Origin: Longimicrobiales bacterium
GTDB lineage: Bacteria > Gemmatimonadota > Gemmatimonadetes > Longimicrobiales > Gaopeijiaceae
Length of the DNA: 64,000 nucleotides
Direction of reading: 5' to 3'
Assembly (NCBI GenBank): GCA_951828585.1
Contig: OX639991.1
Coordinates: 2,512,576 to 2,576,575 of the forward strand
Of this stretch, positions 17,801-25,728 are shown piece after piece. A program made the translations under genes and the position numbers. Each line of letters begins with the position of its first letter. Position 1 is the stretch's first letter. Under the pieces are notes generated by a model. The model was not told the origin of the DNA and ran no database searches. It saw nothing but the letters and a program-made list of their open reading frames with translations.

Positions 17801-18091
17801 GGGCTGCGGGGCGGTGGCGGTGGCTTTGGCGGTTTCGGCGGTGGCGGCAGGCAGACCGGCGACGGGCCGCAGCCGGTCCAGCGCATCCTGGCCGAGGCCA
17901 ACGGGATCCACCAGATCTATGCACCCGCCACAGAGGCCGAGCGCTCGGCGCTGGAACGCGCGGGCCCTGCCCTGGAGGAACAGCTGCCGCTCCTCAACGA
18001 GCTCGTGGCCGCAATGGTGGACTTCCGCCGGGCGCTGGACGAGGCGGGTGTGCCGTGGACGCCCGGGAGGGCGGTGAAACCACCGATGTAG
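14843..18091 (+). CDS. Sortilin/VPS10-type BNR-repeat exoprotein
   Basis: This is a 1,082-residue secreted protein. The ATG at 14843 is chosen because a clear signal peptide follows (LPSLTALFLLTLSPPALDAQ); earlier in-frame starts give no signal. Residues 40-780 hold at least nine Asp-box/BNR units such as GVYKSVDGGATFE, GVFKTTDGGVTWE, GIYKTVDGGATWT, FYVSHDRGETWD and ISITIDDGQTWRK, which form beta-propellers. The C-terminal 300 residues contain a beta-sandwich-like region, Gly-rich linkers (GGFGGFGGFGGGGG) and a coiled-coil segment. Family members are often labelled glycosyl hydrolases, but no catalytic motif is visible here. Its ligand is unknown. Confidence 0.85.
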   Translation: MSQRITLPSLTALFLLTLSPPALDAQQRGARGGPGAATAQPQSDHALVNQTSARSIGPAVMSGRIVDIAVAESPLTRGGRLGTVIYIAAATGGVWKSTSGGVDWEPILDDAGVGSMGDVTVAPSASDIVWVGTGEPNNMRSSSYGDGVYKSVDGGATFEHMGLRTSQHVGRIIIHPENPDVVYVAAVGALWGPGGDRGVFKTTDGGVTWEGVLTIDQHTGVTDLAMDPTNPDVLYASALQRERRAYSYVGGGPGSGIYKTVDGGATWTKLSNGLPTSDMGRIGLDISLSHPGTVYAVIEGSEQGVYRTDNGGRGWRKMSDIASIPWYFGQIRVDPQDPEVVYHLGVPLQRSTDGGANWERIARTTHVDHHSMWINPEDPSHILLGNDGGFYVSHDRGETWDFSPNLPVSQFYAVGLDMQEPFFGIYGGLQDNSTWGGPSRTRNSMGIGNADWIRMAGGDGFFAAIDPNDHNIAFVESQNGNIQRYNRRTGERKSIRPRPAPGEDSYRFNWSSPIQISPFDPATVYFAGNHVFKSTNRGDSWEVLGEDLTREIDRDSLPMMGSVPARNAVSRHQGTAVFSNISTMHVSSLRPGHIATGTDDGTISITIDDGQTWRKTSDLPGVPDTTYVSRVRWSAHDEATLYATLDGHRSNDFHPYVLKSTDMGESWTSIAGDLPEFGNVRAFAEHHEDPNLLFVGTEIRPFVSLNGGESWVPLENGIPPSPVHDLKIHPRDDALVVATHGRGFFVIDDLYAIRGLAEAKAAGGPYLFPVRDPLAHVVNTSHTTGTHADRNYSASNPAYGTTISFMAPQGTSGERLLEIVATDGQTLRTLEAPGGAGLHQVQWNLRLDPPWSGPPAAPSGGGPGGGFGGFGGFGGGGGAGVPALPGQYTARLTITPNEGDPTVLEREFSVRMDDLIGMTDAQLADLQALRLRHRRLSATLGIAVRETQSIQEELTGIEAAMKKVDTSEELQAQADSLNEAAGEVLRGLRGGGGGFGGFGGGGRQTGDGPQPVQRILAEANGIHQIYAPATEAERSALERAGPALEEQLPLLNELVAAMVDFRRALDEAGVPWTPGRAVKPPM

Positions 18092-18147
18092 GGCGAGTCG
18101 TATCGGTAACGCACACGGTCATTTCCACGCCAACCCGGGAGCCTGCC

Positions 18148-18866
18148 ATGACCATGTCGAATCGCGTCAGATGTTACCCGATATTGACCCTCCCGCCCCC
18201 GCGCTCGCGTTCACCACCTCCTGCCGGCAGGGCCTCGTCCCCGCAAGCGCCGTCATGCACCCGACGGAAGAGAACCTTCCCCCGCCCGGCAGCCCTCTCA
18301 TCCGGGCGGACACCGTGATCGAGGGACTGTCCACCCCGCAGCGCGCCGCCCAATGGTCAGCCGCCCGCCGGGCCCTCCTCGATGCGACACCGGGCACCAG
18401 CGTCGGGACGCTGGAGGATACCGGACCGGATCTGCTGGGCTCGATCGCGGCGGCCGCCAGCGACGCCGATGGCAACGTCTACATCCTGGACGGCATGGCG
18501 GAAGAAGTGCTCGTCTTCGATGCCGCGGGCGACTTCCTCTACCGCGTTGGGGGCAAGGGAGAGGGGCCCGAGGAGTTCCTGAACGTCCGGGATCTCGTGC
18601 GCCTCCCCGACGGGCGCCTTGTAGTGGGGCAGTCGGGCGCCCCGGCCAAGGTGCTGAAGCCCGGCCCGGAGGGGTACGCCTTCGCGGGTCCGCTCGTGCG
18701 GGACCGGGCCACGGAGACCCTGGCCATCATCGACATGTGCGTGCTTCGGGACCGCCGGATTGGGGACTCGACGTATGTGGCGGCGTGGTCGTTTCCCTAT
18801 CCGCGGGTGGAGGTGCGGATGATGCCGCGCGTGGATTCACGGCACGCGGTCACGGAACGGCAGTAG
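18148..18866 (+). pseudogene. Six-bladed beta-propeller, frameshifted and shortened (propeller locus 6)
   Basis: An ATG at 18148 starts a signal-like stretch (MTMSNRVRCYPILTL). The matching hydrophobic/lipobox part (ALAFTTSC) is in another frame, reached through a C-rich run near 18190-18200. The body has GNVYILDGMAEEVLVFDAAG and the loop GGKGEGPEEF. After MCVLRDRRI it passes abruptly to GDSTYVAAWSFPYPRVEVRM, a C-terminal-looking strand. The total is about 235 residues, against about 400 in intact members. The final residues are antisense to the end of the convergent AbiEii remnant. I infer an internal deletion plus a signal-peptide frameshift. Confidence 0.65.
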
Positions 18867-19363
18867 CGATCCGTCCCACATACTCCGCTACCGCATTCCA
18901 TACGTCGTCGAACTCCTCCTCAGCACCGGGAGGGAGCAGGGTGTCCAGATTCCGCGCCCAGTCGGCCTGGAACTCGTCCTTCCGACCGGTCACGCGATGC
19001 AGGTGGATGGCTTCCAGATCGACTCCCCTGGCAGCCAGCTTCCGGGGCAGGCTGGCCTGAACCTTCTGCTCCTCCACATGCTTCAGGAGCGAATAGATAT
19101 CGTAGAGATCTCTCGACACGGCGTAGATCCGTTGGCCGAGGACGGCCCGGACCTTTTCGGACATGACCTCCGCCAAGGCATAGCACCTCAACTGGATCGT
19201 TCCCAGATCATCGGCGTCGGAGAAGGGGTGAAACAGTGGACGCGACACCGGGGCGAATGCCAGCACTTCGTTCCGAGTGATATCGAGGCGAAGTCCGGGC
19301 GCGGTTCCACCCGTGGACACCCGCCATTCGCGCGAGCCGGCGGATCTCCGCGTCCCGAATCAT
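18850..19363 (-). pseudogene. AbiEii/AbiGii-type nucleotidyltransferase toxin remnant
   Basis: The gene starts with MIRDAEIRRLARMAGV, the normal AbiEii opening, at an ATG that overlaps the antitoxin stop (ATGA). Within 20 codons the frame is lost. The toxin C-terminal half then follows: LRLDITRNEVLAFAPVSRPL, HPFSDADD, LRCYALAEVMSEKVRAVLGQ, RDLYDIYSLL. The missing ~130 residues include the nucleotidyltransferase site (GGT...S.D.D), so the remnant cannot be catalytic. It matches the deletion-plus-frameshift pattern seen in the neighbouring genes. Confidence 0.82.
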
Positions 19364-20187
19364 ACCCGCCCCGCGAGCCCTTTTTCCGGGAGATTGACCT
19401 CGATTCGCCAGCGTGTGGCAATCCGATGCGGCTCTCTTGGCATGGACGGGTCGAGCTTGCTGATTCCGGCAGTGCGGAGACCCAGCCATTCATCGAGCAC
19501 CCTCGGCTCCGGAGGATGGGTCAGCCCGAGGGTCTCAACCAGAAAGCCGAAGCGTTTCACGACGGCGCCGGAGCCGAAACGGCGCAGATACATCGTCGTG
19601 CGGTCCCAGTCGAAGTCGCCGTCCCCTGAAAGCAACGCCTTGACGATCTGGTCAAGTCCTCCGCTCAGATCGGGCCTGTCAAGGCAATCCACGATCGTCT
19701 TTTCCCGATCCGTGACCTCGACTCGCGATTCTCCGGCGCGGTATCCGTGGCTACCGAAGAACTTGCGACGCTTCACGCGAACGATCCGGAACTGCATCCC
19801 GAGGACCCGGGGCCTGCGGTTCTCCTTTCGGGCCGTCGTCTGCACGTAGGTGACGCGGGGAACCTGTTCGGTGAGGTTCCAGTAGTTGAGGGCGGACCAG
19901 TAGCTGACCATGCCGGGACTCACCAGATGTCCCGCAATGACGTGGGCGTCCTCGGTCCAGGTGCGATCGGGGCCGGCTTCGAGTGGAACGATGAGGTACT
20001 TTCCCTTCTCAATTCGGTCCAGCCAGCCCTTGGCGACGAGTCGTGCCAGGGTGTCCCTGGTCGACCTGCCCTTCCCGAGCACGTCGTACCCATCCTTCGT
20101 TACGAAGATCTGCTTCCCACTGGCTGCAAGGGTGGTAAGGAACGACGCTTCGGCATCGCTGAGACTGATTATATTATGATACGTCAT
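19360..20187 (-). CDS. AbiEi-family antitoxin (type IV toxin-antitoxin)
   Basis: This 275-residue protein begins with a winged-helix domain: LSDAEASFLTTLAASGKQIF, the AbiEi_4-like LARLVAKGWLDRIEKGKYLI. A C-terminal domain follows, with SYWSALNYWNLTEQVP, VTDREKTIVDCLDRPDLSGG and MYLRRFGSGAVVKRFGFLVE. This is the standard AbiEi layout. In AbiE systems this protein represses its own operon and counteracts the AbiEii nucleotidyltransferase. GGAG precedes the ATG at 20187. Its partner toxin gene directly downstream is gutted, so it is now a solitary antitoxin/repressor. Confidence 0.88.
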   Translation of the reverse strand: MTYHNIISLSDAEASFLTTLAASGKQIFVTKDGYDVLGKGRSTRDTLARLVAKGWLDRIEKGKYLIVPLEAGPDRTWTEDAHVIAGHLVSPGMVSYWSALNYWNLTEQVPRVTYVQTTARKENRRPRVLGMQFRIVRVKRRKFFGSHGYRAGESRVEVTDREKTIVDCLDRPDLSGGLDQIVKALLSGDGDFDWDRTTMYLRRFGSGAVVKRFGFLVETLGLTHPPEPRVLDEWLGLRTAGISKLDPSMPREPHRIATRWRIEVNLPEKGLAGRV

Positions 20188-20205
20188 TACCGTTTCTCCA
20201 TATGT

Positions 20206-20227
20206 ATATACCGTATCGCAATATACC
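20206..20227 (-). promoter_or_regulatory. AT-rich repeats upstream of the AbiEi antitoxin
   Basis: Two direct copies of ATATACC (20206-20212 and 20221-20227) lie 20-40 bp upstream of the antitoxin start, in the most AT-rich stretch of the area. AbiEi proteins are known to autorepress by binding repeats in their promoter. These could be the operator and the -10 region. The assignment is inference. Confidence 0.35.
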
Positions 20228-20335
20228 AATAGGTGGCAGATTCTCCAACCCACTCGCAACTTTTGGTCCGCATCCATCGTCAGGGAAGGACGAACCACAT
20301 GCGTCCCCCGGACAACCAACAGAGAGGAAGAAGAG

Positions 20336-21124
20336 ATGACGAGACAAACGATCTGGACTGTGGTGGCACTACTCGGCGCGGCGATCATTCTGCCCACCGG
20401 ACTCACCGCCCAGGACAACTGCGAGTTGCGTGGAGAGATGGTACTTACCGAGAGGGCGGGTGAGAGCCTGACGTTGGAGGCCGGCGCCGGAAAGCTGATC
20501 ATCACGGGAAGGAGCGGGATCGACTACATCCGCGTAGACGCCACCCTGTGCGCATCCGACCAGGAGCGGCTGGATGCCCTCAACGTGTCGTTGGAAGGCG
20601 GAACGCTCGACACCGACTACCCGCGCAATGGCTCCAGCGGCTGGTTCGGCCGGAACCGGTACGCGCGCATCGATCTGGTCGTGCAGGTGCCCGCCGGCAC
20701 GAACCTCCGTGTGGACGACAGCTCGGGCAGCGTCGAGATCACGGGTGTCGGCGACGTGGAACTGCGCGACGGGTCCGGCAGCATGCAGCTTCGCGGTGTG
20801 GCTTCGGTGGTCGTCGAGGACGGGTCGGGGAGTCTCCGGATCGATGACGTGACGGGCGACGTGACCGTCGAGGACGGGTCTGGATCGCTCAGGATTCGTG
20901 GCGTGGGGGGAGACGTGGTCATCTCGGACGGTTCAGGCAGCATCGAGGTGGGGGCGGTGGGCGGCACCGTTCGGGTCCACGGCGGGGGTGCGGGGAGTGT
21001 CACGGTGCGCGATGTGGGCGGGGATCTCGTGGTGACCGACACGCGCCGGTCGCGGATCCGGTTTTCGGACATCCGCGGGGTGCTGGACCTGCCTCCGGAG
21101 AAGAGGAAGGGGAGGGGGCGGTAG
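20336..21124 (+). CDS. Secreted DUF4097-like beta-helix protein
   Basis: This 262-residue protein has a signal peptide (about residues 1-26, ending GLTAQ). A short domain containing two Cys is followed by a right-handed beta-solenoid of short repeats around D-G-S-G-S: VELRDGSGSMQLRGV, VVEDGSGSLRIDDVTGDV, TVEDGSGSLRIRGVGGDV, VISDGSGSIEVGAVGG. This matches DUF4097-type putative adhesins. AGAGGAAGAAG precedes the ATG. The last ~500 bp are overlapped on the other strand by the run-on of a truncated propeller, which I take as non-functional reading. Confidence 0.85.
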   Translation: MTRQTIWTVVALLGAAIILPTGLTAQDNCELRGEMVLTERAGESLTLEAGAGKLIITGRSGIDYIRVDATLCASDQERLDALNVSLEGGTLDTDYPRNGSSGWFGRNRYARIDLVVQVPAGTNLRVDDSSGSVEITGVGDVELRDGSGSMQLRGVASVVVEDGSGSLRIDDVTGDVTVEDGSGSLRIRGVGGDVVISDGSGSIEVGAVGGTVRVHGGGAGSVTVRDVGGDLVVTDTRRSRIRFSDIRGVLDLPPEKRKGRGR

Positions 21125-22359
21125 CGGTTCCAGGAAGGGCACCCCACCGGGCAGTCCGGTCTCGGCCCGATCTGCCAGATTTCCAGATTCGGCGGCATTT
21201 CCACGCTTCCGTGACCCTCGCCATTGGGCGCAAAGACCAGCCATCTCACCGGCGCACGGACATCAAACCGGTAGAGCTTCGCCCAGAGCCAACCTGTCTC
21301 GTCGACCATGAGCCGTGAAAATACGGGCATGATCCTCGCCTGCAGATTCTGACGGTAAAGCCGTAGGCGATATTCACTGACCCTCTCCCGGGTGGAGTCC
21401 GCCATGTCATAGGGATCGAACTCGAACTCGACCAACTTTTCGAGATCCTTCGGCGAGGGCGCCGACGTCTGCTCTGCCAGACGGATGATCCGGCGGAGGC
21501 GACCGGAGGTGTCATACTGTAGAATCTCCGGCCCCTGATCCTCTCCCAGCGTCAGGTACAAGCCGTCCCTGCCCAACGACGCGTCCGGCCGGATGTCGAA
21601 AGGAACTTCCATCTGCGCCGACCCAATCGGACTATCAGGAACCACGACAGTGAAGGACTGTGACCATTGGAGGCCCTCCTCCTCCCACGTCACTCGCCCG
21701 CTGCCCAGTTCCAACAGCCCGTAGTCGACGAGGGTTGGCGGATGCGTCTGGCCATGCCCGGTAGGTGATGCCCAGATTCCACTTGCGCTTTCGACCCCCA
21801 CGATACCCCCGGCCACCCCCAAGACCCTCGTGATAAGGTTCGGCCACGATACGCGCACACGATGGCCAAACCGACCGCGGTCGTCGAAGGAATTCAGTCT
21901 GCGTGCATCAAAGACGACCAGGGAATCGGTTCCGGGAGAAGGAACCAGGACGCAGCGTCCATTCGGATGAAATTCCCCGGGCCCCTCGCCCTTCCCTCCG
22001 GTGTGTCCCACGAATACTCCATCCGTGCCGAAGAATCGCAACTCGCAACTGGTTTCGTCCAGTACCAGGACCCGCCCATCCGAGAGTTGCCGCGCGCCGT
22101 CGATTCTCGAAAAGAGATACGCATCCTCCCCCGCTACCGCACCTACCTGGTACTCCGGTAGCGTATCCACCACCCACCCAATCGGGGATCTTGCCTGGGC
22201 GCCCAATGTCGTGGCCACCAGCGCCCCGGCGCTATCCTCTTCCAGGAACGGGACCCCACCGGGCAACCCGATCTCGGCCGGCTGCTCACACGCCGCCGTG
22301 GCCACGAGCCAAGTCAGAAGGAAAGGAGGCCGGACCCGGGGGAGCCAACTGCGCCACAT
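20617..22359 (-). pseudogene. Six-bladed beta-propeller lipoprotein, C-terminus lost (propeller locus 7)
   Basis: From the ATG at 22359 comes a lipoprotein signal (LVATAAC) and full propeller features: ARQLSDGRVLVLDETSCELR, HTGGKGEGPGEFHPNG, LKDL-type helices, and the last blade ETGWLWAKLYRFD through SVEMPPNLEIWQIG. At about 21165 the family sequence ends. The frame then runs for some 180 codons antisense through the DUF4097-like gene to 20617. At the breakpoint an ETGLPGGVPFLEP stretch closely matches EIGLPGGVPFLEED in this protein's own N-terminus. This suggests recombination with a lost tandem paralogue. The cysteine-rich peptide gene lies 41 bp upstream on the same strand. Confidence 0.7.
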
Positions 22360-22400
22360 CACGGGCAGGAGACTCCGTCCGGGTCCTCCCCCACCTTGTG

Positions 22401-22736
22401 CTAAAACGGTGTGTCCGGATTCAGTACGCATCTCACTACGTTGCCATCATCGGGCCCCCCTGGGTTCATTGGGCAGTTATACTCGGTGCACTTCGTCACA
22501 TAGCATTCGAGGCATGCCGTGGGAACTGCTCTGGGCATGTGGCAGCGAAGGCCCGCGATACAGTGAGCGCGACACTCTGACGGGGCATCCAAGGGGCAAT
22601 GCGCGATCGTGCAACCCGGGGGGCTGGCACCACTCGCCGGCGCAGTCGTCATAGCCATCAGCGTGATCGCCAGCACCCCCAGAGAGCGGATCACCAATGG
22701 CGAAAGCCCTCTGCTTCTCTTCTGATTCGGTCTCAT
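22401..22736 (-). CDS. Small secreted cysteine-rich peptide
   Basis: This 111-residue protein has a strong ribosome-binding site (AAAAGGAGATGAC) and a signal peptide (about residues 13-36, ending APASGA). The mature part of about 75 residues has ten Cys: C-x4-C-x7-C-x3-C, further Cys in GLRCHM, AVPTACLECYVTKC and TEYNC, and a last one in NVVRC. Even numbers and tight spacing suggest disulfides or metal binding. I recognise no family. It is followed at 41 bp by a propeller lipoprotein gene on the same strand. A small exported peptide paired with a six-bladed propeller lipoprotein recalls the NVEALA/BF3164-type pairs of Bacteroidota, but there is no sequence similarity that I can see. Confidence 0.72.
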   Translation of the reverse strand: MRPNQKRSRGLSPLVIRSLGVLAITLMAMTTAPASGASPPGCTIAHCPLDAPSECRAHCIAGLRCHMPRAVPTACLECYVTKCTEYNCPMNPGGPDDGNVVRCVLNPDTPF

Positions 22737-22945
22737 CGTGTCATCTCCTTTTCTTGAGGTTCGTGGGACCGATTTGCCCGCGGTTCACCGACCGCGTGGT
22801 ACATGATCGCCATTCGCGTACCGACCGATGAAGGGCGAAATCACCTCAATTTGGATGTGAAATGCCACTACTTCGCGTTGCACGTGTGGAAACTCCCTCA
22901 ACCCGTACATTACCCGCTCGGAGGTGACGGGTGCAACGGAGTCCA

Positions 22946-23602
22946 TCATGCCTCTCCCTCCAGCAGCCCGGCCTTGTCGGCAAAGGCAACGAGCTCAGCC
23001 CGTGTCTTGAGTTCCAGTTTCGCCCGGACGCGACCCCTGGCGTTGTCCACGGACTTGGGGGTCATGAAGACCTGGCGCCCGATCTCCTTCGAGGTGAAGC
23101 CTCGGGCGGTCAGCGCCACAATCCTGCGTTCCTTCTCGTTCAACCTGGCCAACCGCGCTTCCGCCCCGGATCCGTTGGTCACGATTCTCCGCTGGACCAG
23201 CCGCGAGGCCCGTTGCGGGAAACACATGCGACCGGCGGCGACGAGGTCCACCACCATCACCAGATCAGCAGCCCTCCGGTTCTTGCCGATGCATTCCGTG
23301 GCGCCCGCCTCGATGATTCCGTCCAGTGACTCCTGCTGTTCAGGTTCGGTGAGCACGAGCACGTTGGTCCCCGGTCCCAGGGCTCTCAGCTTCCGGATCG
23401 CCCGCAGGGCTCTCCCCCGGTGCCCCCGGAAGCCGATCGCCAGAACATCGGGCTTCGCACGGCTGGAGATCCGCACCGCTTCCTCCGTGCAACCCGTCTC
23501 GCCAACGACCGTCATTCGCCCGGTGGCCTCCAGCGCGAGCCTGAGCCCGTCGCGCACCATGGCGTGCGGGTCGGCGAGTACGACTGTCGTTCCCGTGTCC
23601 AT
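22946..23602 (-). CDS. LuxR-type response regulator with a degenerate receiver
   Basis: This 218-residue protein has an N-terminal receiver domain and a C-terminal GerE/LuxR helix-turn-helix (LNEKERRIVALTARGFTSKE, then TPKSVDNARGRVRAKL). In the receiver, Asp11 of LADPHAMVRDG and a Lys in CIGKN are kept. The phospho-acceptor position in PDVLAIGFRG is Gly57 instead of Asp. Phosphorylation there is therefore not possible, and it probably works without a kinase or through ligand or protein binding. GGAAGGATC precedes the ATG at 23602. No histidine kinase gene is nearby. It is transcribed divergently from the following small secreted-protein gene. Confidence 0.85.
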   Translation of the reverse strand: MDTGTTVVLADPHAMVRDGLRLALEATGRMTVVGETGCTEEAVRISSRAKPDVLAIGFRGHRGRALRAIRKLRALGPGTNVLVLTEPEQQESLDGIIEAGATECIGKNRRAADLVMVVDLVAAGRMCFPQRASRLVQRRIVTNGSGAEARLARLNEKERRIVALTARGFTSKEIGRQVFMTPKSVDNARGRVRAKLELKTRAELVAFADKAGLLEGEA

Positions 23603-23779
23603 TGATCCTTCCCTTTCGAATCGGGTCCCGTGCCCCACTCGGTTGGCGTGAAGGTGAAGTGGATTCCTCCCCATCTACCCTTTCTGACAGTTCTCGCGTC
23701 CAAAACGTGCAAGACGGGTGAAGGGGCGGCACAGGACAACCCCCACGGTCCTACCGCAGATCCAACCCCCGGCACTACC

Positions 23780-24343
23780 TTGATTCAAGCGCCACCCTTC
23801 CATCCCCAGCCGCCGGAGGCAACGGCCCTGCAACACCTCAACGACCCCAAGCCGCGACTACGCCCCCGGTTCACCCTGAGCCTGGCCGCGTTCCTCGCCG
23901 CAGCCTCCCTCTTCCCTGCCACACCCGCCGAAGGCCAGCTCATGCAGCTCCTGAAGGCCATCGGCGACGGCGGCAGCTGGATCAGCCTGCCGGTCGAGAA
24001 GGGACGCGCGTCCCTCAGCAGTCCGGTGGTGCCGCTGGCGGGAATGTCCATCGACGGATGCCTGCACGTCTGGACCGGCCACTCGGGAAAGTGGACCGTG
24101 CGGGCGAAGGACACGCTCGGCGACGAGACGCTCGATGTCGTCGCGGAGCCGGGCAAGCCGGTAAGGTTCGACTACAAGGCCGGACTCCGGGCGCAACTCG
24201 ACCTCAATATCGAGTGGAGCGAGCCGCGCGACACGACCCTGTTCATGTGGATCGGACTGGCCCGCGGGAAGAAGGAGGAAGAGAAGAAGGATGGGGAGGA
24301 GAAGAAGGAAGGCAGGGACATCTGCACCCCGGCGCCATCGTGA
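23780..24343 (+). CDS. Small secreted protein, function unknown
   Basis: I do not recognise this family. A signal peptide is clear (FTLSLAAFLAAASLFPATPA, then EGQ). The mature part of about 130 residues has GGSWISLPVEKGRASLSSP, VDGCLHVW-type strands and a charged Lys/Glu tail (KKEEEKKDGEEKKEG). No ATG lies close before the signal, so I use a TTG at 23780; a GTG near 23650 is possible. The start is uncertain. The amidohydrolase gene follows 37 bp later on the same strand, so they are probably co-transcribed. Confidence 0.6.
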   Translation: MIQAPPFHPQPPEATALQHLNDPKPRLRPRFTLSLAAFLAAASLFPATPAEGQLMQLLKAIGDGGSWISLPVEKGRASLSSPVVPLAGMSIDGCLHVWTGHSGKWTVRAKDTLGDETLDVVAEPGKPVRFDYKAGLRAQLDLNIEWSEPRDTTLFMWIGLARGKKEEEKKDGEEKKEGRDICTPAPS

Positions 24344-24380
24344 CGGAGTCGGCGCGGCCGCGAGCGCTCATGCCGGGGGC

Positions 24381-25715
24381 ATGACGCGCAACTGCTTCGT
24401 TCTCGTCGCTACCCTGGCCGTCGTCGCGCCGGGACTTTCGACGCGTTCCGTCACTGCCCAGGACCTCGCGCTGTCCGGCGCCGCCATCCTCAATCCCGCC
24501 GACGAATCCATGCGGCACGGCGTCCTCCTCATCGAGAACGGCACCGTGTCGCGCGTCGCCGAAGCCGTCCCACCGGACTTCCCCGGCGAGACCCTCGACC
24601 TGGCCGGCAAGTTCATCATCCCGGCGCTCGCCGACATGCATTCGCACACCTTCGGCAACATGTCGCCCGCCGGAATGCCCCAGCTGCTGGGACCCCCGGG
24701 GACGGCGAACGCAGCGCTCTACACCGGGGTCGCCTTCGTGCTCGACCTCTTCAGCCCCGAAGAGATGATTCTCTCGTTCCGGGACCGGCAGCGGGCCGAA
24801 GGTGGGCAGGGGGCCCAGATCTTTGCGGCCGGGCCGTGCTTCACCGCCACGAACGGACACTGTTCCGAGTACGGGATCCCCACCCGGATCGTGAACACGC
24901 CCGAGGAGGCACGCCGCGAGGTGGCCGATCTGGCTGCTGCCGGGCCCGATGTAGTGAAGGTCGTGTACGACCATCAGAGCTACGGCGGCCGCACCTTTCC
25001 GACGATCGACCTGCCCACCCTGACGGCCGTTCTGGAGACGGCCCGGGAACACGGTCTTCGGGCGATCGTCCACGTGGGGACCTGGCAGGACATCCGTGAC
25101 GCCGCGCTGGCGGGGGCGAGTGCGGTGACCCACACGCCCGGCCCCGACCCGCCTCCGCCCGACCTTGTCGAAATCCTGTTGCATGCGGGGACCATCCACA
25201 TCCCCACCCTGGCCGTGCAGAGCGAATTCGCGCGCATGCTGGACGATCCCGCTCTCCTCGACGATCCCCTCCTCGTGGAGACCGTCCCGGCCGCGCTCCT
25301 GGATGCCTACCGCACCGACGCCTCCGCGAACCCGCAGCTCGAGGGTTGGCTGGCGTTTCAGCGCACCCTGATGGAACCGAATCTGGCGGCGGTGGGTGCT
25401 CTCGCCGCCGCGGGCGTGCCGATGCTCACCGGGACCGACGGGGGTAATTTCGGGGTCTTCCAGGGGTACTCGGTGCACCGGGAGCTGGAGTTGCTCGTCG
25501 ACGCGGGCCTTTCCAGCTGGGCAGCGCTGCGTGCCGCCACGACCGAGGCGGCGCGGTTTCTGGACCGGCGATGGGGTGTCGAGCCCGGAGACGAGGCGAC
25601 GCTGCTGGTGCTTGATGCGTCGCCGGTCGACGCCGTCGCGAACACGAAGCGGGTGCACGCGGTGATTCAGGCGGGGGTGGTGGTGGACCGGGAGGCGTTG
25701 CGGAGCTGGCGGTAG
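24381..25715 (+). CDS. Secreted amidohydrolase-family enzyme
   Basis: This 444-residue protein has a signal peptide (about residues 1-27, ending SVTAQ) and the small beta-sandwich plus TIM-barrel layout of imidazolonepropionase-like amidohydrolases. Metal-site motifs are visible: DMHSHT (HxH), GPDVVKVVYD (possible bridging Lys), RAIVHVGT (His) and LTGTDGGN (Asp). The C-terminal strand IQAGVVVDREALRSW closes the beta-sandwich. It likely hydrolyses an amide or cyclic bond in the periplasm or outside the cell; the substrate cannot be told from the sequence. The ATG at 24381 follows a G-rich stretch. Confidence 0.85.
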   Translation: MTRNCFVLVATLAVVAPGLSTRSVTAQDLALSGAAILNPADESMRHGVLLIENGTVSRVAEAVPPDFPGETLDLAGKFIIPALADMHSHTFGNMSPAGMPQLLGPPGTANAALYTGVAFVLDLFSPEEMILSFRDRQRAEGGQGAQIFAAGPCFTATNGHCSEYGIPTRIVNTPEEARREVADLAAAGPDVVKVVYDHQSYGGRTFPTIDLPTLTAVLETAREHGLRAIVHVGTWQDIRDAALAGASAVTHTPGPDPPPPDLVEILLHAGTIHIPTLAVQSEFARMLDDPALLDDPLLVETVPAALLDAYRTDASANPQLEGWLAFQRTLMEPNLAAVGALAAAGVPMLTGTDGGNFGVFQGYSVHRELELLVDAGLSSWAALRAATTEAARFLDRRWGVEPGDEATLLVLDASPVDAVANTKRVHAVIQAGVVVDREALRSWR

Positions 25716-25728
25716 GTCCGGACAGCTA

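Noticed and set aside
20730-21000. Repeated GACGGGTC...GGC units as a DNA repeat array
   Set aside because: They encode the beta-solenoid repeats of the DUF4097-like protein and vary at the DNA level as expected for coding repeats.
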